51,940 bases of DNA. It comes from GCA-2718035 sp964435285 (GTDB taxonomy: Bacteria > Bacteroidota > Bacteroidia > Flavobacteriales > TMED113). Made by a program: the position numbers and the translations under genes. Of this stretch, positions 34,557 through 42,012 are shown piece after piece. The notes under the pieces were generated by a model, which was given only the letters and a program-made list of their open reading frames with translations, did no database searches and was not told the DNA's origin. Numbering within the stretch: position 1 is the stretch's first letter; each line of letters opens with the position of its first letter. Where the stretch lies: positions 1 through 51,940 of the forward strand of contig CAYSYA010000011.1 in assembly GCA_964435285.1 (NCBI GenBank), in the 5' to 3' direction.

Positions 34557-35935
34557 GACTTATTTTTTGTAAAGAAATTAATCATTAGTACAGATGATAA
34601 AAACCAAAAAAGTAATACAATTATGTCTAAAATATATTTCCAAAAAAACGTAGATAAATAAGGAACTTTGTATTCAAAATCATTAATTGACTGATAAAAG
34701 GAAGAATCTGCACTGTATGTTTCTGTAAATTTTTCATTCAAAATTTTTATAAAATCCCTCCTGTATTTTTCACCTTGACTTAGAAAGTTTAAATGATGAT
34801 ACATATCAGTTCCTGAAAAACCCATACTCAAATTTTGCAATGAAGAAAAAGGGTTTAAAAATCCTGATATCTGATACTTTTGTTTTTGGGATTTTAACTG
34901 ATCATAAAGTTTACCAAAGTGTTTGTCCCATACTTTGTTTCCATATTCTTCATCCGCTTGCATTACAATACCTCTAAAGTTTATAGGCAGTTGTGATAGA
35001 CTATCAACATTATATTTTTCTAAAGTAGCTTTTTTAAGTTCTTCAATATGATTATCGTCCATTGGACTGTGTCCATCAATACCCTTCTTTCTATCTTCAG
35101 TCATTGAATCTTGAAATTCAACTCTAGTTGGTAAAGGATGCATTGACTCTAACGTATTACCTATAATTTTAGGAAAAAATACTGACCACATAAACCAAAC
35201 AACAATAGTTAAAGATAAAGCTGAAGTTGAATTTTTAAACAATATGGAAACAGCAACAGATAAATTTATAATAATTAAGTAATAAATATTATAGGAAATG
35301 ATAAGTAGGATTAATCTAAAAATTGTGTCCGGATCTAATAAGCCAGAGTTAAAAATAAATTGTATAATCAATGTTATAAGTAAAAGACAACAACCTATCA
35401 GCCAAATGCTGTAAATTTTTGCATAAACTAGTTTTTTTAATGAAATTCCTTGGGTTAATAAAAGCTTAAGTCGTCCACTTTCCCTCTCTTTTGAATAACT
35501 ATTAAAAGAAAGAAAAATTAAAAATAACGGGATGAGGAATTGAAATATTAAAGAGGGTTTTAATTTCCCTAATTTTGAAATCATTAATGATTGAGAGGCC
35601 TCAGAGAACATAACATCATTTTGTTTATGACCCTCAAGCCTCAAAACATTCCCAGTAACAGAGTTTACCCCTTCATCAATACTATTTAAGATTGTAGATT
35701 CCTTAAAAGCATAGCTGCCAAAATGAGCAGCTCTATGGGGGTTTGAAGTTCCCATATCATCCCATTGTTTTCTTATATGTTCTTTAGCATCTTTTTGGGA
35801 TTGAATTAAGTTTTTGTTCTGTAAGATTCCTAGAAGTGTTGTCACAAATAAAGAAACAGAAAAAACAAAAGATAATAGAAGAAAAAGTCTACTTCTAAAA
35901 AAACCCTTGAGTTCATTAACAATAACATTCTTCAT
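34553..35935 (-). CDS. ABC transporter permease, DUF3526 family
   Basis: A 460-residue permease. The N-terminal helix (SRLFLLLSFVFSVSLFVTTL) is followed by a long extracytoplasmic loop with family hallmarks: TGNVLRLEGHKQNDVMFSEA and KLGKLKPSLIFQFLIPLFLI, then KERESGRLKLLLTQG and further helices. It pairs with the ATPase upstream (12-base gap) and with the second permease downstream (four-base overlap), giving a complete ABC-2 exporter. Its position behind a zinc-type TonB receptor suggests a part in metal or metallophore handling. Confidence 0.83.
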   Translation of the reverse strand: MKNVIVNELKGFFRSRLFLLLSFVFSVSLFVTTLLGILQNKNLIQSQKDAKEHIRKQWDDMGTSNPHRAAHFGSYAFKESTILNSIDEGVNSVTGNVLRLEGHKQNDVMFSEASQSLMISKLGKLKPSLIFQFLIPLFLIFLSFNSYSKERESGRLKLLLTQGISLKKLVYAKIYSIWLIGCCLLLITLIIQFIFNSGLLDPDTIFRLILLIISYNIYYLIIINLSVAVSILFKNSTSALSLTIVVWFMWSVFFPKIIGNTLESMHPLPTRVEFQDSMTEDRKKGIDGHSPMDDNHIEELKKATLEKYNVDSLSQLPINFRGIVMQADEEYGNKVWDKHFGKLYDQLKSQKQKYQISGFLNPFSSLQNLSMGFSGTDMYHHLNFLSQGEKYRRDFIKILNEKFTETYSADSSFYQSINDFEYKVPYLSTFFWKYILDIIVLLFWFLSSVLMINFFTKNKS

Positions 35936-35947
35936 TTTAAAAAAGTA

Positions 35948-36643
35948 TTAGTTTTTCATAAAATTTAAATAAATACTTTCAAGTTCATTTGAAGAAACAT
36001 TTTTTGTGTCCATCTCTTTAATTAATTTTCCATTTTTTAAAATACCTATTTTATTACATGTTTCTCTGACTCTAAAAATGTCATGTGAAGCCATTAATAT
36101 TGTTGACCCATTGCTAGCTAATTTTTTTAATAATTCAGATAGTTCATTACTTGACAAAGGGTCTAATCCACTTGCTGGCTCATCTAGCAAATATACTTTG
36201 GCTTTCTTAGCATAAGCAATAGCAATACCTACTTTTTGCCTCATTCCTTTAGAGTAACTTGAAGTTACTTTTTGGTGAAAATTATCATTTAATCCACACT
36301 CACTTAAAAAAGAAGTTAATTCATTTTTACTGTACTTTAAATTAGCTAATTTACAGAAGTAATCAAGATTTTCTAAACCACTTAAGTAAGGATATAAATT
36401 TACATTTTCTGGAATGTAACCTATTGAACTCGTAGGTATGTTAATATTACTATTAGAATCTTTAAGCTCAATAGTTCCACTATCAGGATTTAAAAATCCT
36501 AAAATAAGATTAAGAGTTGTTGATTTTCCTGCTCCATTAGCTCCTAAAAGACCATATATTTCGCCTGACTTGACCTCTATTGAAAGATCTGTAAGCGCTT
36601 TATGATCCTTGAAAAATTTAGAAATATTTGTAAGTTTTATCAT
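35948..36643 (-). CDS. ABC transporter ATP-binding protein
   Basis: A 231-residue ATPase with Walker A GANGAGKST, the signature SYSKGMRQKVGIA, Walker B VYLLDEPASGLDP and the switch His in MASHD. It energises the two permeases that follow. The start at 36643 (MIKLTNISKFF) is preferred over an in-frame ATG at 36667, because that codon lies inside the stem of a strong hairpin and the longer N-terminus does not fit the family. The hairpin (36658-36681) sits 14 bases before the start, so translation or transcription of the ABC genes may be damped relative to the lipoprotein and receptor genes. Confidence 0.9.
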   Translation of the reverse strand: MIKLTNISKFFKDHKALTDLSIEVKSGEIYGLLGANGAGKSTTLNLILGFLNPDSGTIELKDSNSNINIPTSSIGYIPENVNLYPYLSGLENLDYFCKLANLKYSKNELTSFLSECGLNDNFHQKVTSSYSKGMRQKVGIAIAYAKKAKVYLLDEPASGLDPLSSNELSELLKKLASNGSTILMASHDIFRVRETCNKIGILKNGKLIKEMDTKNVSSNELESIYLNFMKN

Positions 36644-36657
36644 AACTTTAAAATTAA

Positions 36658-36681
36658 AAGGCCTCAATGAATTGAGGCCTT
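36658..36681 (-). terminator. Intercistronic hairpin (attenuator or leaky terminator)
   Basis: A perfect 10-bp stem AAGGCCTCAA/TTGAGGCCTT with a four-base loop, followed on the minus strand by a T-rich run (TTTTAATTTT). It lies between the His-rich lipoprotein stop (36701) and the ABC ATPase start (36643). The position suggests partial termination or message stabilisation. Confidence 0.65.
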
Positions 36682-36700
36682 AAAATTAATCAATTAAACA

Positions 36701-36988
36701 TTAATGTGCGTGTTCTTCACAATGCACTTCGCTAGCAGAAAATTGATATCCTGCTTCATAAGTAGTCCCCATGTGGTCAAATGCTGTTACAACTGTCCAC
36801 CCATTTTCTTCAACATCATGAAGATCTTCTCCACAAAATTCACCTATTTCATGAGAGTGATCAACAGTACCATCAGCCATCATAATTTCTAAGTGACATT
36901 CTTGACAACCTTCATGATCGTGATCATCTTCTTCACAAGAAATTAAAAAAAAGCTTAAAAATAAAGCTAACATTATTGGATTTTTCAT
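36701..36988 (-). CDS. His/Cys-rich lipoprotein, likely metal-binding
   Basis: A 95-residue lipoprotein (FFLISC, Cys18) with a mature region full of His, Cys, Asp and Glu: CEEDDHDHEGCQECH, VDHSHEIGEFC, and VHCEEHAH at the C-terminus. The ligand density points to zinc or copper binding at the outer membrane or in the periplasm. It follows the ZnuD-like receptor and precedes the ABC transporter in the operon headed by a Zur-like gene, so zinc is the best guess. Family not recognised. It lies between two palindromic sites, 36658-36681 downstream and 37014-37032 upstream. Confidence 0.78.
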   Translation of the reverse strand: MKNPIMLALFLSFFLISCEEDDHDHEGCQECHLEIMMADGTVDHSHEIGEFCGEDLHDVEENGWTVVTAFDHMGTTYEAGYQFSASEVHCEEHAH

Positions 36989-37013
36989 AATTCTAAAATT
37001 TAATTAAACATTG

Positions 37014-37032
37014 ACAACTTATAATAAGTTGT
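37014..37032. repeat. 19-bp palindrome ACAACTTATAATAAGTTGT
   Basis: A perfect 9-1-9 palindrome 26 bases upstream of the His-rich lipoprotein start, in the 80-base gap after the TonB receptor. It could be an operator for a Fur-family protein (19-bp boxes are usual) or a short RNA hairpin. A second small palindrome GCTTTTTAAAAGC lies at 37036-37048. Confidence 0.5.
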
Positions 37033-37068
37033 TTCGCTTTTTAAAAGCTCATCAGAATGTTTTTTTTT

Positions 37069-39273
37069 TTAAAAATCATATTTCACACTTACATTAAACG
37101 ATCTTCCAGGCTCAGGCACACCAGGACCTACTTCTTTAATTCTTGAAAGGTGAGGAACATATTCCACATTTAATATATTTTTTATTCCAGAAACAATAGT
37201 CATATTTTTAAGAGGATTAAAAACTAACTCAAAATTCAAAAGATTATAAGAATCCGATGGAGATTCATATAAAGAAACATTATCTTGATTAAAAACAAAC
37301 ATGTGGTATAAAGAAATATTACTCATCTTTAAAAACTTGTATTGTTTTACGTCAAAATTAACGGAGGTTTTAATCTTGTTAGCTGGTGTAAGAGTTAAAT
37401 AAGTATCTTGATCTAAATTCCGAGCATTTAAGAAGGAATAAGATTGATGAAAATGTAAATTGTGAAGTATATGAGGATGGTAATGAATATTAGCTTCAAA
37501 GCCATATAAAATTACATCTTTAAATTGCTCGTAATTATATATTCTGTAAGTATTATTATAAAAATCATTTGTTGGGTTAATTGTGATAAAATTATGTATA
37601 TATTGAAAAAAAGGATTAACTACAAATGCAAAATGTTGACTAGACCATTGATGTTTAAAATCGAACTGATGACTTTTTTCATTTTCTAAATTTAAATTAC
37701 CAATTTCAAACCTCATAGTTCCATGATGCAGTCCAAAAGAAAAAAGTTCAGAAAAATGAGGAGATCTAAAAGAACTTGAATAAGTTAACCTAGAAATGTG
37801 ATCATTTTTTTCAATGAAAAAACCAGCAGAAGATGAAAAAGAAGTATATGAGTTTTCAAAATTTACATCACTACTCTCAACGTTTTTATGGTCAAATCGA
37901 ACTCCAATATTAAAACCAACACCTTTATTCTCAAAATCTAAAATAGAATAAAATCCAATATCTTTAGAACTAGCATTAGGAGTAAGTGTATCAGTTGCTT
38001 CAGCGTTTTTATTATCTAAATATTCAAACGATGTTCCAGCATTAAAAGTAAATTTATCATAAAATTTCTTATAGTTAAAACGACCTATGGAGTTATTTGT
38101 TTTAATATCAAATCCTGGAATTGTCCATTTTTCAAATTCTTGTAAGTGATTGATAAAATGGCCAATAAAAAAAGTATATTTTGATTGATTATTGAAAATT
38201 ATGTTTTCTAAAGTAAATAAGTGATTATTTATAAATTGCGTGGGCCTAGTAGCCTCGAAATCGTCTGGTAATATTAATTCACTACTTGCTAAATCATTTA
38301 TGTCTATTTCACTTAAATCTCCATGTGCGTGAGCTGGAATACCAACTTCATCAACATTATTTTGATATCTAAAAATACTTTGAGTATTATCAGTTCTTTT
38401 TGCTATAGAAAATTTAATCCCTTTATTTCTAAACCTTGAGTTAAAAAGATACGTATTATTTGGTAATCTGTAATCAGCTGCTAGATCATATTGACCATAA
38501 AGATTAATAAAAAAATTATTGATAGACCATTTAAAACCAAACTGATTTCCGAACAAAAAATGACTGTTATCAAATTTAGTTGCTATATAACCTGATGGTA
38601 TTTTACTTTCAATAAAAGGAGAATCCTTAAAAAAAACTAATCCTCCTACTGCCTCACCACCATACATTAAAGAAGATGCTCCTTTTATCAGCTCGACTTC
38701 AGATAAACCTAAATCAGTGAAACCAATACCATGATCATTAGCCCATTGCTGGTTGTTTACTTTCATACCATTTAGATAAGAAACAACTCTTAAACCTGAT
38801 AAACCTCTGATAACAATTTTTTGTATACCAAGTCCTGATCCAATTGTATTTATTCCTGGAAGTTTAGTGATAGTCTCTACTAAAGAAGAGGATGAAATAA
38901 AATTATTATTTAAAGATTTAGTCTCAATACTAAGAGTTTTACTTTCCCCTAATTTTTGACTTTTATCAATTATACCAACCTCATCTAACTCAACATGTAA
39001 TTTTTCTAAATAAACCTTTAACTCTCCTCCTTTATAGTTTACTACTTTAGTTGAATAACCGTATTTTTTGAATTCAATAATAGAGTTTTTAGGAATTTTA
39101 GTTGAAAACGTAAATTCACCAAACTCATTTGTATAAGAGATTATGTCTTGGTCTGCAATATAAACAGAAGCATTTTGAATTGGAACTCTATCTAAATTGA
39201 GTAAAACACCATTTGTTTGGGAGTGTAAGCAAAAAGAAAAGAAAAAAATAAAATAAAAAAATTTAAAATTCAT
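37069..39273 (-). CDS. TonB-dependent receptor, ZnuD-like (zinc)
   Basis: A 734-residue receptor with signal peptide (to about residue 19), a carboxypeptidase-like domain (about 20-95), plug (about 115-215) and barrel ending SFNVSVKYDF. The plug has NNQQWANDHGIGFTDLGLSE followed by ELIKGASSLMYGGEAVGG, the pattern of ZnuD-type metal receptors. Barrel loops are rich in histidine, for example VGIPAHAHGDLSE and SFGLHHGTM. The gene lies two bases after a Zur-like repressor gene and before a His/Cys-rich lipoprotein. Zinc uptake is the most likely role; copper is an alternative. Confidence 0.88.
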   Translation of the reverse strand: MNFKFFYFIFFFSFCLHSQTNGVLLNLDRVPIQNASVYIADQDIISYTNEFGEFTFSTKIPKNSIIEFKKYGYSTKVVNYKGGELKVYLEKLHVELDEVGIIDKSQKLGESKTLSIETKSLNNNFISSSSLVETITKLPGINTIGSGLGIQKIVIRGLSGLRVVSYLNGMKVNNQQWANDHGIGFTDLGLSEVELIKGASSLMYGGEAVGGLVFFKDSPFIESKIPSGYIATKFDNSHFLFGNQFGFKWSINNFFINLYGQYDLAADYRLPNNTYLFNSRFRNKGIKFSIAKRTDNTQSIFRYQNNVDEVGIPAHAHGDLSEIDINDLASSELILPDDFEATRPTQFINNHLFTLENIIFNNQSKYTFFIGHFINHLQEFEKWTIPGFDIKTNNSIGRFNYKKFYDKFTFNAGTSFEYLDNKNAEATDTLTPNASSKDIGFYSILDFENKGVGFNIGVRFDHKNVESSDVNFENSYTSFSSSAGFFIEKNDHISRLTYSSSFRSPHFSELFSFGLHHGTMRFEIGNLNLENEKSHQFDFKHQWSSQHFAFVVNPFFQYIHNFITINPTNDFYNNTYRIYNYEQFKDVILYGFEANIHYHPHILHNLHFHQSYSFLNARNLDQDTYLTLTPANKIKTSVNFDVKQYKFLKMSNISLYHMFVFNQDNVSLYESPSDSYNLLNFELVFNPLKNMTIVSGIKNILNVEYVPHLSRIKEVGPGVPEPGRSFNVSVKYDF

Positions 39274-39275
39274 TT

Positions 39276-39692
39276 TTAGTTACAATTTGAACAAATACCG
39301 CTAACATTAATATTTACATCTTTAAATGTATAATTAGGAACTTTTAATTTTGGGAAATTATCAATATCTAGACATGTAACGTCATCACATTTATTACAAA
39401 CAAAATGAATATGCTTGTGATTATGGTTATCAGCTGCTCTACATTCATGATTACAAAGAGCAAAAAACTTCTTACCATTATCCAAAATAATGCTATGAAT
39501 TAATTTATTTTTTTCAAATATTGAAAGTATCCTAAATAATGTTACTCTATCAAGATCTTTAAATTTAGAGTTTATAATTTTTAAATCTAAAGGCTTAGCT
39601 TCCTTTAGAAAAAAATTTAAAACTTTAATTCTATTTTTCGTTACAGCTAACGAACAATTCTTAAGTAAATTTTTACTTTTTAAATGCAACAT
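39276..39692 (-). CDS. Fur-family repressor, Zur-like
   Basis: A 138-residue Fur-superfamily regulator. The winged-helix part (about 10-80) contains TKNRIKVLNFFLKEAKPLDL and DRVTLFRILSIFEKNKLIH. The metal-binding part has NHNHKHIHFVC, a CNKC pair and a final CSNC, the two Cys pairs of the structural zinc site. It heads an operon for a ZnuD-like receptor, a metal-binding lipoprotein and an ABC transporter, so zinc sensing (Zur) is favoured over iron. The ATG lies in the centre of a 15-bp palindrome that also overlaps the -7 element, so the message would have almost no leader and the gene is probably autorepressed. Confidence 0.85.
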   Translation of the reverse strand: MLHLKSKNLLKNCSLAVTKNRIKVLNFFLKEAKPLDLKIINSKFKDLDRVTLFRILSIFEKNKLIHSIILDNGKKFFALCNHECRAADNHNHKHIHFVCNKCDDVTCLDIDNFPKLKVPNYTFKDVNINVSGICSNCN

Positions 39693-39699
39693 TGTTGCA
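39685..39699. promoter_or_regulatory. Zur-type operator TGCAACA-T-TGTTGCA
   Basis: A perfect 7-1-7 palindrome covering the start codon of the Zur-like gene. The same sequence, apart from the central base, lies upstream of the COG0523 gene (46028-46042). I found no other full copy in the window by eye. Confidence 0.7.
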
Positions 39700-39705
39700 A
39701 ATATA
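39698..39705 (-). promoter_or_regulatory. Candidate -7 element TATATTTG of the Zur-like operon
   Basis: Matches TAnnTTTG on the minus strand and ends six bases before the ATG, which implies a leaderless or nearly leaderless message. It overlaps the palindrome, as expected for a repressed promoter. No clear -33 TTG. Confidence 0.45.
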
Positions 39706-39718
39706 GATAAAATATTTA

Positions 39719-40720
39719 TTATTTAGGCTTATATAACATCCAATCTTTAACAAAGGCACCGTAGTTTTTAACACCAAAATTATTTTTATCATTAAGAAAG
39801 CTTGAGGAAACTATTATTTGATCTAACCAACCCCAATTTCCTTTATAATTATAACTTCCACAATCAAGACTGGACATCAAATTTGTCAATTTATTCTTTT
39901 TAGTTTTTAATAAAATATTTTTAATACTTGAATCAGATGGGTAATCATTAAAATCACCCATAATTATAATTTTCTCTTTTTTTCTAATGTTATCTTCAAT
40001 ATATTTTTTTAAAACATTTGCAGCGTATATTCTCTTATGCTCCGTTTCTTTAGTACCTCCCCATCTAGACGACCAATGATTAACAAAAATATTTATAATA
40101 TCGTTTTCAATTTTTAATTTAACATAAACAATGTCTCTAGTTGGCTTTTTTGAACCTGGTATTTTTACAGTTAGAAAATCACTTTTTATTAGTGAAAAAT
40201 TTTCATCAAATAATATAGCACAATCAATACCTCTCATATCTGGACTTTCACGGTGAATAATATTATACGTGTGATTTGAAAAGAAAGGTTGTTTTAATAA
40301 ATCTTCAATCACCGTTAGATTCTCAACTTCACTAAGACCAATGATATTTGGCATTTTATTTGAATTTGCAGATTTGAATACTCTTTCTAATTGACTTAAT
40401 TTATTAAAATATTTATTTGTATTCCATTTTTTATCAGAGCTAGGTAAAAAAGAATTATCATTTTTTTTGGGATCATCAATTGTATCGAAAAGATTTTCAA
40501 CATTATAAAACATTGTAAAGATTTCCTTTCCGTAATGATTGAACTCACAGTAAACTGGAAGATGATCAGAAAAACCACCGTACCAATTAGAACCACCATA
40601 AGTTCTGTTAGGTTTACCAAAACTTTTCTCATTACAATTAGAGTAAAAGTCTATTTTCGTATTAGACTGGGAAAAAATAAATAGTGGAACAAATAAAAAA
40701 AAATATAAATAGCCTTTCAT
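39719..40720 (-). CDS. Endonuclease/exonuclease/phosphatase family protein, circularly permuted
   Basis: A 333-residue secreted protein (signal peptide to about residue 18). The EEP catalytic set is present but in unusual order. GGFSDHLPVYCEF, normally the C-terminal end of the family with the SDH motif, is at residues 49-60. After it come MFYNVENLFDT (N73), GLSEVEN (E131), VNHWSSRWGG (H215), GDFNDYP (D256, N258) and WLDQIIVSSSF (D300), and the chain stops at VKDWMLYKPK without a second SDH. The length is close to the normal family. This order is what circular permutation would give. It would act on nucleic acid or phosphoesters outside the cell. It lies 20 bases after the M28 peptidase gene. 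Confidence 0.85.
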   Translation of the reverse strand: MKGYLYFFLFVPLFIFSQSNTKIDFYSNCNEKSFGKPNRTYGGSNWYGGFSDHLPVYCEFNHYGKEIFTMFYNVENLFDTIDDPKKNDNSFLPSSDKKWNTNKYFNKLSQLERVFKSANSNKMPNIIGLSEVENLTVIEDLLKQPFFSNHTYNIIHRESPDMRGIDCAILFDENFSLIKSDFLTVKIPGSKKPTRDIVYVKLKIENDIINIFVNHWSSRWGGTKETEHKRIYAANVLKKYIEDNIRKKEKIIIMGDFNDYPSDSSIKNILLKTKKNKLTNLMSSLDCGSYNYKGNWGWLDQIIVSSSFLNDKNNFGVKNYGAFVKDWMLYKPK

Positions 40721-40740
40721 TTGACAAATATGAGTGAAAA

Positions 40741-41973
40741 TTATTGAAAAACTATTGAAATATCAATTTCTTTACCATCTCTTAAAATCTTTACTATAGT
40801 ACTATCCCCTTTCTTAAACTTACTTAAACCTTGCATATAACTCATCATATCCTCAACATCTACTGAACCCATTTTTATAACTATATCTCCTTTTTTTATT
40901 CCAAATTGACCAGCAGTTTTTTCTTTTGATACCCCATCAATACGCATTCCTTTTCCACTATATAAATAATCGGGCATAACACCAAGAGTTACAGAAAATT
41001 TAGGAGTTTGTCTAGTATCATTTTTTGTTTCCTGAAAATCAAAAACAGAAATTGAAGAAGAGTCTTCGATAATATCATAAACAAATTTTAAAATTTCAAA
41101 GATACCCTCGTAATTAATTGTATTTCTCTTGTCCCTGGGTGTATGATAATCATTATGTTGCCCAGTGAAAAAATGAATTGCAGGTATTTCGTGCAAATAA
41201 AAAGAACTATGGTCTGACGGACCAATCCCAGACTCAGATAATTTCAAAGAAAAGTTTTCATCTACATTTAACTCATTAATCAAAGTTTGCCACTTTGAGC
41301 TAGTTCCTGTTCCATTTATGGCTAAATCTTTATTTTCATTTAATCTACCAACCATATCAAAATTTAACATAAAACGAATGTCCGCTAAATCAATAGTAGG
41401 ATTTTTACAAAAAAATGAAGATCCATATAATCCCATTTCCTCTCCATCAAAAGCAATAAATAAATAATTATAAGATTTATTTGAATCATACAAAAGATCA
41501 ATCAATGTAATTGCTAAAGCAACACCACTTGCATTATCATCTGCACCATTGTGTATTAACCCCTTTCCATCTTTATCTCTTGAGCCAAAATCTCCTAAGC
41601 CAACATGATCATAATGAGCACCAATAACTAAAGTTTCATTTTGATTATTATCAATATAACATATTATATTTTTTGCTAATTTATTTCCGTAATTAACATT
41701 TTTCATATGAGGGTTTGATGAAAATGAAAACTCAAAATCTTGAGTATAAATATCAACATTATCATTATTTTTAAATATTGTTTTTAAATAATTTAAAATA
41801 TATTCCCCTGCTTTTTCACCACCAATTTCACCTGCCTGACGACCTTGATATTTATCGTCTGATAATTCACATAAAATATTCCTTATCATCATTTTCGAAT
41901 ACCAATCTGAGTTATTTTGAGATAACAAAAAACTTACTGTAAAAAAATAAAAAATTGATAAATAAAATTTCAT
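40741..41973 (-). CDS. M28 family peptidase with PDZ domain
   Basis: A 410-residue exported peptidase (signal peptide to about residue 18). The M28 domain has both zinc-site motifs: GAHYDHVG, GADDNASG, FDGEEMG, LNFDMVGR and GQHNDYHTP, which supply the His, Asp, Glu, Asp and His ligands and the catalytic Glu. A PDZ domain follows (about 325-410, RIDGVSKEKTAGQFGIKKGD and GKEIDISIVF). Such proteins are aminopeptidases acting in the periplasm or outside. It is divergent from the PD40 gene and shares its 39-base promoter interval. Confidence 0.9.
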   Translation of the reverse strand: MKFYLSIFYFFTVSFLLSQNNSDWYSKMMIRNILCELSDDKYQGRQAGEIGGEKAGEYILNYLKTIFKNNDNVDIYTQDFEFSFSSNPHMKNVNYGNKLAKNIICYIDNNQNETLVIGAHYDHVGLGDFGSRDKDGKGLIHNGADDNASGVALAITLIDLLYDSNKSYNYLFIAFDGEEMGLYGSSFFCKNPTIDLADIRFMLNFDMVGRLNENKDLAINGTGTSSKWQTLINELNVDENFSLKLSESGIGPSDHSSFYLHEIPAIHFFTGQHNDYHTPRDKRNTINYEGIFEILKFVYDIIEDSSSISVFDFQETKNDTRQTPKFSVTLGVMPDYLYSGKGMRIDGVSKEKTAGQFGIKKGDIVIKMGSVDVEDMMSYMQGLSKFKKGDSTIVKILRDGKEIDISIVFQ

Positions 41974-41982
41974 AAATATTAT

Positions 41983-42011
41983 TAATTTTGAACCATTCTA
42001 AATAACAAATT
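41983..42011 (+). promoter_or_regulatory. Promoter block shared with the iron operon, with Fur-like box
   Basis: The -7 TAATTTTG is at 41983-41990. The whole 29-base block equals, with one mismatch, the minus-strand block 17451-17423 upstream of DUF4856. Within it 41986-42002 reads TTTTGAAC-C-ATTCTAAA, an imperfect 8-1-8 Fur-like box. The ATG of the PD40 gene follows at 42013. Confidence 0.5.
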
Positions 42012-42012
42012 T

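Noticed and set aside
36644..36667. Longer start for the ABC ATPase at 36667.
   Set aside because: The ATG lies in the stem of the hairpin, and the extra eight residues do not fit the family start at MIKLTNISKFF.
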